Assembly (NCBI GenBank): GCA_004556005.1
Contig: SFJA01000002.1
Span: 11,636-75,635 of the forward strand
Source of the DNA: Bacteroidales bacterium
GTDB taxonomy: Bacteria > Bacteroidota > Bacteroidia > Bacteroidales > UBA932
Reading direction: 5' to 3'
DNA length: 64,000 nucleotides
Shown here: one piece after another, positions 34,218 to 41,084 of the stretch
Position numbering within the stretch: the stretch's first letter is position 1
Layout: each line of letters opens with the position of its first letter
The notes under the pieces: model-generated
Databases searched by the model: none
Told to the model about the DNA's origin: nothing
What the model saw: the letters and a program-made list of their open reading frames with translations, nothing else
Translations under genes and position numbers: made by a program

Positions 34218-35369
34218 TTATTTTTCTACGCTGAAGGAGTATGCGCAGCGGGAAGTATAGGTCTCGCCGGGACGCAGCACCGGTGACGGCCACTGGGTTT
34301 TGTTCGGGCTGTCAGGGTACTTCTGGCTCTCGAAGCATATGGCCGTGCGGCGGGCGTAAACTATGCCCTTCTTGCCTGTCACGCTGCTGTCGAGGAAGTT
34401 GCCGGAGTAGATCTGAATGCCCGGCTCATCCGTGTGGACATCCATCCTGATGCCTGTCGAAGGGCACACGATGCTGAGAGCCACTGCTTCGAAGGAACGG
34501 TCGGTATCAAGTACCCAGTTATGGTCGTATCCGTCTGCGTTGACAATCTGGATGTCGTCCCGGTTGTCGATATCCTTGCCTATGGCCTTTGGTGTACGGA
34601 AATCAAAATCAGGCCATTCGTCAAGCGATGCAATCTCACCGGTTGTCATAAAGGTACTGTCAACCGGAGTGAACGAGCTGGAATTGATCTGAAGTATCTG
34701 TTCGCAGACAGTATGCTTGTCAGGCTCGCCTGAAAGATTGAAATACGAATGGTTGGTCATATTGATGATGGTCGGCTTGTCGCAGCTGGCCTTGTAACTG
34801 ATGTCAAGAGTATTGTCCGCCTGTAGGGTGAAAGTCACCTCCGCATGCACGGCTCCGGGGAAAGAACTGTCGCCGTCAGGGCTGTCGAGTCCGAGGACAA
34901 GCGTGGTATCGCTGTGGGAGATGACGTCATACACCTTGTACTGCCAGCCCTGCGGGCCACCGTGAAGGCAATGGCCGAAGTTGTTTTGAGGCAGCTGGTA
35001 CTCCACTCCGTCAAGAGTGAAGCGCCCCTGGTTGATACGGTTGGCATAGCGGCCTATGCTGGCGCCGAAGTCAGTCTTGTTGTTCTCAGGGAAATAATCC
35101 GACACCTTGTCAAAGCCAAGAACCACGTCCCTGAACGCTCCATCCCTGTCGGGAACCATAACCGATACGACCCTGCCACCGAAATTGGTGATGCAGACCT
35201 CCATGCCGGACGAGTTTACAAGGGTGTGGAGGCAGGTTTGCGAGCCATCATAAACTGACTCGAAATCAGCAGGATTCAGACCTGACCTGGTCAGAGCGGC
35301 AGGATTGGAACAGGATGCCAGAACTACGGCAGCCAAAGCAACAAAAGAAAACAGACTGGACTTTTTCAT
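34218..35369 (-). CDS. Galactose mutarotase (aldose 1-epimerase) lipoprotein
   Basis: 383 residues. A lipoprotein signal ends VLASC at about residue 19, so this mutarotase is exported, unlike cytoplasmic GalM. It interconverts alpha and beta anomers of galactose and related sugars. Active-site blocks are seen: NRINQGRFTLDG, the histidine in NNFGHCLHGG, the second histidine in MTNHSYFNLSGE and the catalytic glutamate in GIQIYSGN-adjacent and R-T-A-I-C-F-E-S-Q. It is the first gene of a galM-abcF-cca-xerC-hpf run, with its own -7 box. Confidence 0.92.
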   Translation of the reverse strand: MKKSSLFSFVALAAVVLASCSNPAALTRSGLNPADFESVYDGSQTCLHTLVNSSGMEVCITNFGGRVVSVMVPDRDGAFRDVVLGFDKVSDYFPENNKTDFGASIGRYANRINQGRFTLDGVEYQLPQNNFGHCLHGGPQGWQYKVYDVISHSDTTLVLGLDSPDGDSSFPGAVHAEVTFTLQADNTLDISYKASCDKPTIINMTNHSYFNLSGEPDKHTVCEQILQINSSSFTPVDSTFMTTGEIASLDEWPDFDFRTPKAIGKDIDNRDDIQIVNADGYDHNWVLDTDRSFEAVALSIVCPSTGIRMDVHTDEPGIQIYSGNFLDSSVTGKKGIVYARRTAICFESQKYPDSPNKTQWPSPVLRPGETYTSRCAYSFSVEK

Positions 35370-35392
35370 AAAGCAATAATGTTAGCAGATTG

Positions 35393-35400
35393 CAAATTTA
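35393..35400 (-). promoter_or_regulatory. -7 box TAAATTTG for the galM operon
   Basis: Minus-strand exact match, 23 nt before the galM ATG at 35369. Confidence 0.65.
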
Positions 35401-35532
35401 TAAAAAAATCCGCCGTTTTGGGAGTCGCTGACATAAAAAGAGCGAGCTTGTCAGTATTCGAGTATAGCGTTGCTGAGACCCGAGGTATCACTAGAGATTG
35501 TGACAGAAGCGGTGAACACACAAATATAAATA

Positions 35533-35567
35533 AAAACGAGACTGACCGTGAAGTCAACCTCGTTTTT
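35533..35567 (-). terminator. Terminator of tRNA-Val
   Basis: Immediately 3' of the tRNA on the minus strand, an interrupted stem (ACGAG...CTCGT plus an inner TGAC pair block) is followed by a T-rich run. The symmetric A and T tracts would let it work in both directions. Confidence 0.65.
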
Positions 35568-35569
35568 TG

Positions 35570-35644
35570 TGGGAGCTGAGGGAGTCGAACCCCCGACCCT
35601 CTGCTTGTAAGGCAGACGCTCTAGACCAACTGAGCTAAGCTCCC
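35570..35644 (-). tRNA. tRNA-Val (anticodon UAC)
   Basis: The minus strand folds as a full cloverleaf: acceptor GGGAGCT/AGCTCCC with discriminator A at 35570, D-arm with AGCTCAGTTGG, anticodon stem CTGCC/.GCAG with loop CTTACAA giving anticodon TAC, and T-arm GGGGGTTCGACTCCC. The 3' CCA is not encoded. It has its own promoter box 18 nt upstream and a terminator immediately downstream. Confidence 0.95.
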
Positions 35645-35661
35645 GAGCGATTTTGCGATTG

Positions 35662-35669
35662 CAAAGGTA
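35662..35669 (-). promoter_or_regulatory. -7 box TACCTTTG for tRNA-Val
   Basis: Minus-strand match ending 17 nt before the mature 5' end at 35644. Upstream of it (35680-35790) the DNA is rich in A and T runs, as expected for a strong stable-RNA promoter. Confidence 0.65.
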
Positions 35670-35839
35670 CTGCATTTTTTTTAATCTGCAAATTTTTTTT
35701 GCACTTTTTTTCATTTTTCTATCATTTCAGCCCAAAATACGGTTTTTTCTGCATCTCAACCCTGTTTTTTTGGAAGAATTGTCTTTGCATGGGGCATCCT
35801 AACGTGAGCCGAAAGCTGTCCCCCGGTGTAGTGCCGGTG
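35670..35839. other. Non-coding stretch between tRNA-Val promoter and the IS right end
   Basis: AT-rich homopolymer runs to about 35790, then a GC-richer stretch up to the IS end hairpin. I see no gene here. If the TnpB guide lies just outside the right end, as in this family, it would be encoded in the 35800-35845 part. Confidence 0.5.
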
Positions 35840-35849
35840 TGTGAAGCCT

Positions 35850-35871
35850 CACATTGTCTAAAGCCAATGTG
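35850..35871 (-). repeat. IS right-end hairpin
   Basis: Perfect 7-bp stem CACATTG/CAATGTG around the octamer loop TCTAAAGC (plus strand), with an outer GAAG/CTTC extension. The loop is identical to that of the left-end hairpin while the stem differs, as expected for sites bound by the same TnpA. Confidence 0.85.
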
Positions 35872-35961
35872 CTTCCCGAGTCAGCCCTGACGGGCTGATG
35901 CCGCTTGAGGCGGCAGGACCACCTGTCCGAGAATACGGTACAAGGCTCAGCAAACGGCGGC
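35850..35961 (-). ncRNA. Candidate omega RNA (TnpB guide scaffold)
   Basis: In IS200/IS605 elements the TnpB guide RNA scaffold spans the tnpB 3' end and the right end. Here the 112 nt after the tnpB stop hold two perfect stem-loops (TGCCGC/GCGGCA at 35899-35915 and TCAGCCC/GGGCTGA at 35881-35898) ahead of the right-end hairpin. The structure fits, but 5' and 3' ends and expression are inferred; the scaffold may also extend into tnpB. Confidence 0.45.
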
Positions 35962-37290
35962 TTACGCCGCAATCGCCGCACCGAGACTAATCAGGTCGGA
36001 CAGGACGCAGGTGCTTCTCTTACGAACTGAAGGAACTTTCGCCTCCAGCTGCAACCGCCGCGTTGCCGTGACGGATTTTAACAATTCCCTGATATAATAC
36101 CTCGCACCTATGTTGTACGAGGCATTCAGATCACAATGATATAGTTTTCCGTTACTGAACTCGCAAAGACTATAGTTGTTACTGGTGCGTTCGGACTCGC
36201 TCCCGTGAAGAATCCTGCCGCTGCCGTCGAACGCCAGTCTGCTCGTGTTCCACGCACATACATGGCTCACCCTGCATCCGAAGCGATGAACCTTACCAGT
36301 GACTATGGACTGTACGGATCTGGCTCGCCAAAGATGAAGCCTCTGCTTCTTGGAGCCGCGTTTCTTGCCTTTTAGTTCCAACGCTTCGAACACCACGCAG
36401 TCCGCGTTGTATTCCATGGCGATATCCGATATGAACCGAGCTGTGAGTTCCGCGATATGACGATTAACGTTGTCGGCATAGCCCCACAGCCTCGGGGTGC
36501 GTCTTGCTCCTCTCTGCTGTGCCTGTTTTATCCTGTTTATGCGATGGTTCAGACAGTCGTATTCTGCGGGGAGCCTAAGAAACTTCCTCCCTACGACCGT
36601 GCCATCCGAACACATCACCGAACAGGTGCAGGCGTTGTTTATGCCGAGATCGACTGCCACTATCCGCTGTTCCTGAATTTTTGTATCATTGAGTTTGACT
36701 TTTTCTTCGAAACTGAAGTCCAGGCTCCAGACCTTTCCTCTCCTGCAGAGCGTAGGGACACACTCCTTGCGGTTAGAGCAACGCTTGGATATGTAGTCAA
36801 CATCGCATTTACGAAGAGTGACGTCCACCCAGTCCCAGGTGTTGCGTATCCAGGCCTTTATACTCGCAGTGTATGTACCCGTACGAACAAAGGTATTGTC
36901 CCTGTACATCGCAGGGAAGCAGAAACCCGCCTTAGGCTTCCCGGGAACCTTGCCCTTCCTGCCGTTCTCCTCCCAATTACGGTGGTTCAACACCCAGGAA
37001 CTGTACTTACCGAAAGCCTCGGCTATCGCCGAACGGCGGAGGTAACAGGGGAACTTGTAGAACTTCGCGGAAAAATCATACGGAACTTCAGGGCGTTTTG
37101 CAGTAGGGATAGTCAACGGTTCGATCCGGTTCACAGCTTGAGAGCCAGTGCTGCATTCACTTATAGAATCAGGCCGGGACCGCATCACGTCAATGAAAAA
37201 ATCCACGGCCATACGATACAGTTCCACCGTATTAGAGAAGGCTAAGTTTCTCTCAGTCAATCTGACCTTATATGTGGAACAAATTTTCAT
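35962..37290 (-). CDS. tnpB: TnpB RNA-guided nuclease of IS200/IS605
   Basis: 442 residues. The split RuvC active site is complete: D214 in IVAVDLGIN, E302 in VVFEALELKG and D387 in CDLNASYN. TnpB proteins use an RNA from the element end to cut matching DNA and help keep the element in place. The zinc-ribbon region between RuvC-II and III is atypical: instead of two CxxC pairs there is CAWNTS (C345), C376 and C386, a variant seen in a subset of OrfB proteins. The start ATG overlaps the tnpA stop by 4 nt, so they are translationally coupled. Several bases of the 3' end feed into the hairpin-rich end of the element. Confidence 0.88.
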   Translation of the reverse strand: MKICSTYKVRLTERNLAFSNTVELYRMAVDFFIDVMRSRPDSISECSTGSQAVNRIEPLTIPTAKRPEVPYDFSAKFYKFPCYLRRSAIAEAFGKYSSWVLNHRNWEENGRKGKVPGKPKAGFCFPAMYRDNTFVRTGTYTASIKAWIRNTWDWVDVTLRKCDVDYISKRCSNRKECVPTLCRRGKVWSLDFSFEEKVKLNDTKIQEQRIVAVDLGINNACTCSVMCSDGTVVGRKFLRLPAEYDCLNHRINRIKQAQQRGARRTPRLWGYADNVNRHIAELTARFISDIAMEYNADCVVFEALELKGKKRGSKKQRLHLWRARSVQSIVTGKVHRFGCRVSHVCAWNTSRLAFDGSGRILHGSESERTSNNYSLCEFSNGKLYHCDLNASYNIGARYYIRELLKSVTATRRLQLEAKVPSVRKRSTCVLSDLISLGAAIAA

Positions 37291-37715
37291 CCCTGATTCT
37301 CAATATATTCCTTCAGTATTTTCTCTGATACATTCCCGACAGAACATACAAAGTACCCATCCGTCCAAAATGTATGCTCCCTCCAAAACTCTTTCGACAA
37401 CTCCAACGGATATTCCCGCCATATCCAGAATGTTGTATATCCTTTCAGAATAGCAACAATTTTGCTGATACTCAATTTGGGATTTGTTTCCAACATGTAA
37501 TGGATATGATCTCTGTCTGTTTCCATATATTTTACGACTATATCGTGCAGGGAACATATCTCCAACGAAAGTCTCTTGATAGAGTCGGATATCTTCTGCG
37601 AAGATAGTAATTTCTTACGGTATTTGCAGACAAAAATAAGATGATATTGAAGCAGGTACTTATGCCTATTTCTTGATTGCCAATTACTCATATTAAGCGT
37701 TTTGACATTTTTCAT
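37287..37715 (-). CDS. tnpA: IS200/IS605 Y1 transposase TnpA
   Basis: 142 residues, typical length. The HUH motif is H70-I-H72 in DHIHYMLE and the likely nucleophile is Y137 in LKEYIEN near the C-terminus. The opening RNRHKYLLQYHLIFVCKYR is characteristic. It cuts and rejoins single-stranded DNA at the element ends, recognising the subterminal hairpins. The gene is clearly more AT-rich than the surrounding chromosomal genes, in line with acquisition by transfer. The left-end hairpin begins only 12 nt upstream of the start codon. Confidence 0.92.
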   Translation of the reverse strand: MKNVKTLNMSNWQSRNRHKYLLQYHLIFVCKYRKKLLSSQKISDSIKRLSLEICSLHDIVVKYMETDRDHIHYMLETNPKLSISKIVAILKGYTTFWIWREYPLELSKEFWREHTFWTDGYFVCSVGNVSEKILKEYIENQG

Positions 37716-37726
37716 GCCTTCCTTAA

Positions 37727-37748
37727 CCCATAGTCTAAAGCCTATGGG
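37727..37748 (-). repeat. IS left-end hairpin
   Basis: Perfect 7-bp stem CCCATAG/CTATGGG around the loop TCTAAAGC (plus strand). An outer pair CCTTCC/GGAAGG (37717-37722 and 37754-37759) encloses it. The loop octamer repeats exactly in the right-end hairpin at 35857-35864. Confidence 0.85.
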
Positions 37749-37872
37749 ATTGCGGAAGGAATTATTTCAATTGATGAAAGTCGGGCGGGATTGTGGCGGC
37801 GCGGGAGATGGATGAGATAGTTGTGATATGAAATGATGAGGCGGGGAATTTTGAATTGACAAAGATAATATT

Positions 37873-37880
37873 TAAATTTG
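37873..37880 (+). promoter_or_regulatory. -7 box TAAATTTG for rplY
   Basis: Exact match 161 nt before the rplY ATG, giving an unusually long untranslated leader for this window. Confidence 0.6.
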
Positions 37881-37884
37881 CGGG

Positions 37885-38041
37885 CATTTTTAAAACCGGT
37901 GAACGTCTTCGGAGGTTTTCCAATAGCAACTGGGATTATTCCGACAGCTGTCGGGTAGCTTTACGGAGGCTCGTGTGGTTTTGGTGCAATGGGTCCCGGG
38001 CTTGTCCAGGGGATGAGTAACACATTTTAATTTATTTTACA
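37885..38041 (+). promoter_or_regulatory. Structured 5' leader of rplY, possible cis-regulatory RNA
   Basis: About 155 nt between the promoter and the ATG at 38042. It holds an AAAACC/GGTTTT stem (37892-37919) and a perfect palindromic hairpin CCGACA-GC-TGTCGG (37941-37954), followed by GC-rich segments and an AT-rich ribosome entry region. No open frame of note lies in it. Ribosomal-protein genes often have autoregulatory leaders; I do not recognise this one as a named class. Confidence 0.4.
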
Positions 38042-38602
38042 ATGCAGCATTTTGAACTTAAAGGCCAGCCACGTCAGGTCGGCAACAAAGCCACTCTCAA
38101 GGCTTTCCGCAAGCAGGGTCTTGTTCCTTGCAACCTTTACGGATGCGGTATCGAGAACGTTCTTTTCACAGTTGATGCCAAGGAACTCAAGGCAGTCACC
38201 AACACTCCTAAGGCTTTCATCGTTGATCTCGTTCTCGGAGACCAGAAGTACACCGCAGTCCTTCACGAGCTTCAGTTCCACCCGGTTACTGACGAGTGCC
38301 TGCACGTGGATTTCCTTGTTGTAAATGAGACCAAGCCTGTATGCATCGAAGTTCCTCTCGTTATCGAGGGACACGCAGTGGGTGTTCAGCAGGGTGGTAA
38401 GTTCATCCAGAGACTTCGCTCACTCCGCATCAGCGGCCTTCAGGCTAACCTTCCGGATGACATTACCGTTAACATCTCTTCACTCGGTCTCGACAAGAAG
38501 ATCAAGGCAAGCGACGTTAAGGTTGACGGCATCAAGATCGTTACCGACAAGGATGCCATCATCTGTCTGGTTAAGGCAACCCGCAAGTCAGCTGGTGCTT
38601 AA
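38042..38602 (+). CDS. rplY: 50S ribosomal protein L25 (Ctc form)
   Basis: 186 residues, the long form with the N-terminal 5S-rRNA-binding L25 domain (about 1-90) and the C-terminal TL5/Ctc beta domain (about 95-180). It binds 5S rRNA at the central protuberance. Landmarks are R-K-Q-G-L-V-P-C-N-L-Y-G-C-G near residue 25, and HVDFLVVNETKP at the domain junction. A terminator follows at 38619-38672. The leader before the gene is long and structured. Confidence 0.93.
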   Translation: MQHFELKGQPRQVGNKATLKAFRKQGLVPCNLYGCGIENVLFTVDAKELKAVTNTPKAFIVDLVLGDQKYTAVLHELQFHPVTDECLHVDFLVVNETKPVCIEVPLVIEGHAVGVQQGGKFIQRLRSLRISGLQANLPDDITVNISSLGLDKKIKASDVKVDGIKIVTDKDAIICLVKATRKSAGA

Positions 38603-38618
38603 TCTGTTGATTTACAAG

Positions 38619-38672
38619 GGTGACTCTAAGCAGGTTGTCAGTTTGACTTCCGGATTGGAGTCACCTTTTTTT
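38619..38672 (+). terminator. Terminator after rplY
   Basis: Perfect 8-bp arm pair GGTGACTC/GAGTCACC (38619-38626 and 38658-38665) followed by seven T residues. Confidence 0.75.
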
Positions 38673-38701
38673 ATTTGGTAACAATCGACTTCTTCAGAAT
38701 C

Positions 38702-39328
38702 GTGTCAGATAAAGAATTCCTCATAGTCGGACTTGGCAACATCGGGGCGGAGTACGCTCGCACCAGGCACAACATCGGATTTATGGTTCTCGATGCCTGG
38801 GCGGAAGCGAGCGGTGCCGTTTTTGAAACCGGACGATACGGCGACCGGACAACCATCAGCAGCAAGGGACGCCGCTTCCACCTGCTCAAGCCTTCAACCT
38901 ATATGAACCTGAGCGGCAACGCAGTAAGGTACTGGCTGAAGGAACTCGACATCCCCGTCAGCCAGCTTATGGTCATCTGCGACGACCTCAACCTGCCGTT
39001 CGGAACGCTCAGGATGCGCCCGAAAGGCAGCAACGGCGGCCATAACGGCCTGAGGAACATCGAGGAACTGATCGAAACGCAGGACTACGCAAGGCTCAGG
39101 GTCGGGGTCGGGCACGAATTCTCCGAAGGGCGTCAGGTGGATTTTGTTCTGGGCAGCTTCTCCGAGGAGCAGCAGAAGGAGATTCCGCAGTTGTGCGAAC
39201 GGGCTGTCAGCGGCATCCGTGACTGGGCGTTTGTCGGGATCAACAGGGCGATGACGGCAATCAATACAAAGGTCGAGAAGAAGACGGCTGCAGCCGATTC
39301 GGAAACGGATAGCGGCAGCGTGGAGTAA
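38702..39328 (+). CDS. pth: Peptidyl-tRNA hydrolase
   Basis: 208 residues from GTG 38702. An upstream in-frame TTG at 38675 falls on the rplY terminator T-run, so the GTG, followed closely by FLIVGLGNIGAEYARTRHN, is preferred. The enzyme releases amino acids from peptidyl-tRNA shed by ribosomes. Catalytic residues are visible: N in LGNIG, H in TRHNIGF, D in CDDLNLPFG, and the GSNGGHNGLRNIE block. The last 25 residues are a charged tail. A TTTATTTG sequence at 38670-38677, one base off the -7 consensus, may be its promoter. Confidence 0.93.
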   Translation: MSDKEFLIVGLGNIGAEYARTRHNIGFMVLDAWAEASGAVFETGRYGDRTTISSKGRRFHLLKPSTYMNLSGNAVRYWLKELDIPVSQLMVICDDLNLPFGTLRMRPKGSNGGHNGLRNIEELIETQDYARLRVGVGHEFSEGRQVDFVLGSFSEEQQKEIPQLCERAVSGIRDWAFVGINRAMTAINTKVEKKTAAADSETDSGSVE

Positions 39329-39541
39329 ACGGCATCGGGCAGAAACGGACACTGCAGCTTGACCAGATGTAAGCGGGTCGGACAAATGCCGGTAGCTGTC
39401 ATCTGCGAAACAATCAGACAGATACGCAATTATAATTTTTTGAAAAATTCTTGATTTTTTATTTGCATTTTCCTATATTGCGGACGAAAATTCCGAAAGT
39501 ATTGGTCTGACAGTATTATTAACATATAAACCAAATTCACA

Positions 39542-39715
39542 ATGAAAGAGCTCGTCGAAAAAATCTATGGGGAAATCGAAGCATTCAAGCTGAATGCTGA
39601 CGCCCAGGTAAACAAAGGTAACAAGGCTGCTGGTGCAAGAGCACGCAAAGCTGCGCTTGAGCTTATGAAAGATCTTAAGGAATTCCGCAAAATCTCAGTT
39701 GAGGCTGGAAAGTAA
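39542..39715 (+). CDS. Small Hc1-like histone H1-type protein
   Basis: 57 residues, too short for many gene finders. The reading is M-K-E-L-V-E-K-I-Y-G-E-I-E with the central basic block QVNKGNKAAGARARKAALE and the end LKEFRKISVEAGK. This matches the small Hc1 histone-like proteins (chlamydial histone H1 family), which Bacteroidota keep as one short single-domain copy and which are expected to bind nucleic acid. The protein is almost wholly helical with alternating basic and acidic faces. It stands alone, with a 200-nt AT-rich upstream region and its own terminator 10 nt after the stop. Confidence 0.85.
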   Translation: MKELVEKIYGEIEAFKLNADAQVNKGNKAAGARARKAALELMKDLKEFRKISVEAGK

Positions 39716-39725
39716 GAAGAAAATG

Positions 39726-39755
39726 AAAAAAGTTGGTCAAAAGATCAACTTTTTT
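39726..39755 (+). terminator. Terminator of the Hc1-like gene
   Basis: A stem of about 13 pairs, AAAAAAGTTG against CAACTTTTTT with inner TC/GA pairs and an AAAA loop, starts 10 nt after the stop codon. The 3' arm itself provides the T-run. Confidence 0.85.
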
Positions 39756-39824
39756 CATTTTTCGTGCAACGTTTCACCTAAAACTTGCATCTATATATCA
39801 GGTTTAGGTTTTAGTACACGTTTT

Positions 39825-39859
39825 AAAGTCGGTTAGCCGCGAGGTTGGCCGGCTTTTTT
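39825..39859 (+). terminator. Second intrinsic terminator, gene unknown
   Basis: A 14-pair stem (three or four G-U pairs) capped by a GCGA tetraloop, AAAGTCGG...CCGGCTTT, followed by TTT. It points in the plus direction, yet the nearest plus gene already ends in its own terminator 70 nt before, so it may end a small RNA. Confidence 0.7.
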
Positions 39860-39935
39860 AATTGCCTCTGCGCGCCAGTCGGGAGATAAAGCCGGACATC
39901 TCGATGAGAGAACGGCAGTACCGCCGGGCGAACGA

Positions 39936-40970
39936 TCAGGCAGCAGGGAGCTCGATGTAAAATTCTGTGCCGAATCCTTCCTCGGAGCGGAAGTAAACTT
40001 TACCTCCGAGGTAATTCTCTCCTATGAGCTTCATACTGAATGTGCCGAGACCGCGGCCTTTTTCCTTGGTGGTGTTTCCCTGAATAAAGACTTTGCTGCT
40101 GACTTCGAGAGGCATAACTGCATCGTTATGGACGGAGAATATGACCTTGCCGTCCCGGTACCGGGCGTTGAATGAGATTCCGGAACCGCAACTGTCCTCG
40201 CAGGCATTCTTTACCATATTGTGTATCACCCTATTAACCAGACTCTTGTCGGTATTGAGATTGACATCGCCAAGAGTGGAGTTGACAGTAAGGCTCACCT
40301 GGAACATATCGCCGGCAATTGGAACCAGACTGTTTTTGACAAAATCGCTGACTTCTTCGGCCCGGAAAAGTTTGTTATCAGGTTTGAGCAATCCGTTAAT
40401 TGCAAATATCAAATCACGCTGCGACTTGATTTCGGCCATCATCTGGGATGAGATGCTTTTAAGTACGGTGCTGATTTCCACAAAGTTGCCGCTGTCCATA
40501 CAGTCGAGCAGACCGCTCATCGCGCCTGACAGGTTCAAAAGATCGTGACAGAAAATCCTTTCAAGCATAAGTTCGCGGCTATGGGCTGTATGATCACTGA
40601 TTATGACCAGTGAATATTTCCGGCCACCACTCACAAAAGGTACCGAACAGGCCCTGACGCTACAGTCGCGATTGTGCTGAAGAAGAAGAGAGGCATCACC
40701 TTCAAGCCGGGTCATTTCACGCATACTTGACTCCACCAGTTCACGAAGAGGACACTTGCAACAATTGGAATGCGTCCCGCAGCCACCGGGTACGGCGAGC
40801 GCATTGGAGCACTTGAGATAATCTCCAACACACATTTTTTGATTCTGGCTAACAGCTTCAAAATTAATGAAATGTATCTGGAGCGTTTGATCAACGACAA
40901 AAAACATTGTGCCCATATCGTCAAAGACTCTGTTGTCTTTGATTATTTTGAATAGTTCCAGATAATCCAT
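39936..40970 (-). CDS. Orphan sensor histidine kinase with Cys-rich PAS domain
   Basis: 344 residues from ATG 40970; the frame extends to 41027 but the extra residues look unlike a protein start. An N-terminal PAS-like domain (about 8-120) holds a cysteine cluster (C47, C54, C64, C70, C71, C73) in a pattern G-x4-C-x-N...G-C-G-x4-C-C-x-C. The phospho-acceptor is probably H142 in FCHDLLN. The ATPase domain has N-box NMVKNACED and G-boxes GRGLGTFSMK and GFGTEFYIEL. There is no membrane segment, so it is a cytoplasmic sensor; redox or metal sensing is inferred from the cysteines. No response regulator gene is adjacent. Confidence 0.8.
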   Translation of the reverse strand: MDYLELFKIIKDNRVFDDMGTMFFVVDQTLQIHFINFEAVSQNQKMCVGDYLKCSNALAVPGGCGTHSNCCKCPLRELVESSMREMTRLEGDASLLLQHNRDCSVRACSVPFVSGGRKYSLVIISDHTAHSRELMLERIFCHDLLNLSGAMSGLLDCMDSGNFVEISTVLKSISSQMMAEIKSQRDLIFAINGLLKPDNKLFRAEEVSDFVKNSLVPIAGDMFQVSLTVNSTLGDVNLNTDKSLVNRVIHNMVKNACEDSCGSGISFNARYRDGKVIFSVHNDAVMPLEVSSKVFIQGNTTKEKGRGLGTFSMKLIGENYLGGKVYFRSEEGFGTEFYIELPAA

Positions 40971-41066
40971 AACGCAAAATTTCAATAAAAATAAACAACT
41001 ATTTTGAGAAATGCAATAGTATAGCATATTTCCGTTTCAGCATTTGGAATCTACCCGCGCAAAGTT

Positions 41067-41074
41067 TAAATTTG
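41067..41074 (+). promoter_or_regulatory. -7 box TAAATTTG for the M6-type protease gene
   Basis: Exact match ending 10 nt before the GTG start at 41085, so the leader is very short. Confidence 0.6.
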
Positions 41075-41084
41075 CGTATAGAAC

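Larger units (their letters stand above)
35840..37760 (-). mobile_element. IS200/IS605-family insertion sequence
   Basis: About 1.9 kb, the usual size. On the minus strand: left-end hairpin (37727-37748), tnpA (Y1 transposase), tnpB, then tandem hairpins and the right-end hairpin (35850-35871). Elements of this family have no terminal inverted repeats and make no target duplication; they move as single strands recognised through subterminal hairpins, which is what is seen. Exact ends cannot be fixed without an empty site. Both genes are intact, so the element may be active. It sits about 200 bp upstream of tRNA-Val. Confidence 0.85.

Noticed and set aside
35451..35714. Short open frames crossing tRNA-Val and its terminator
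   Set aside because: They run through a cloverleaf tRNA, its promoter and terminator; the peptide has no protein character.
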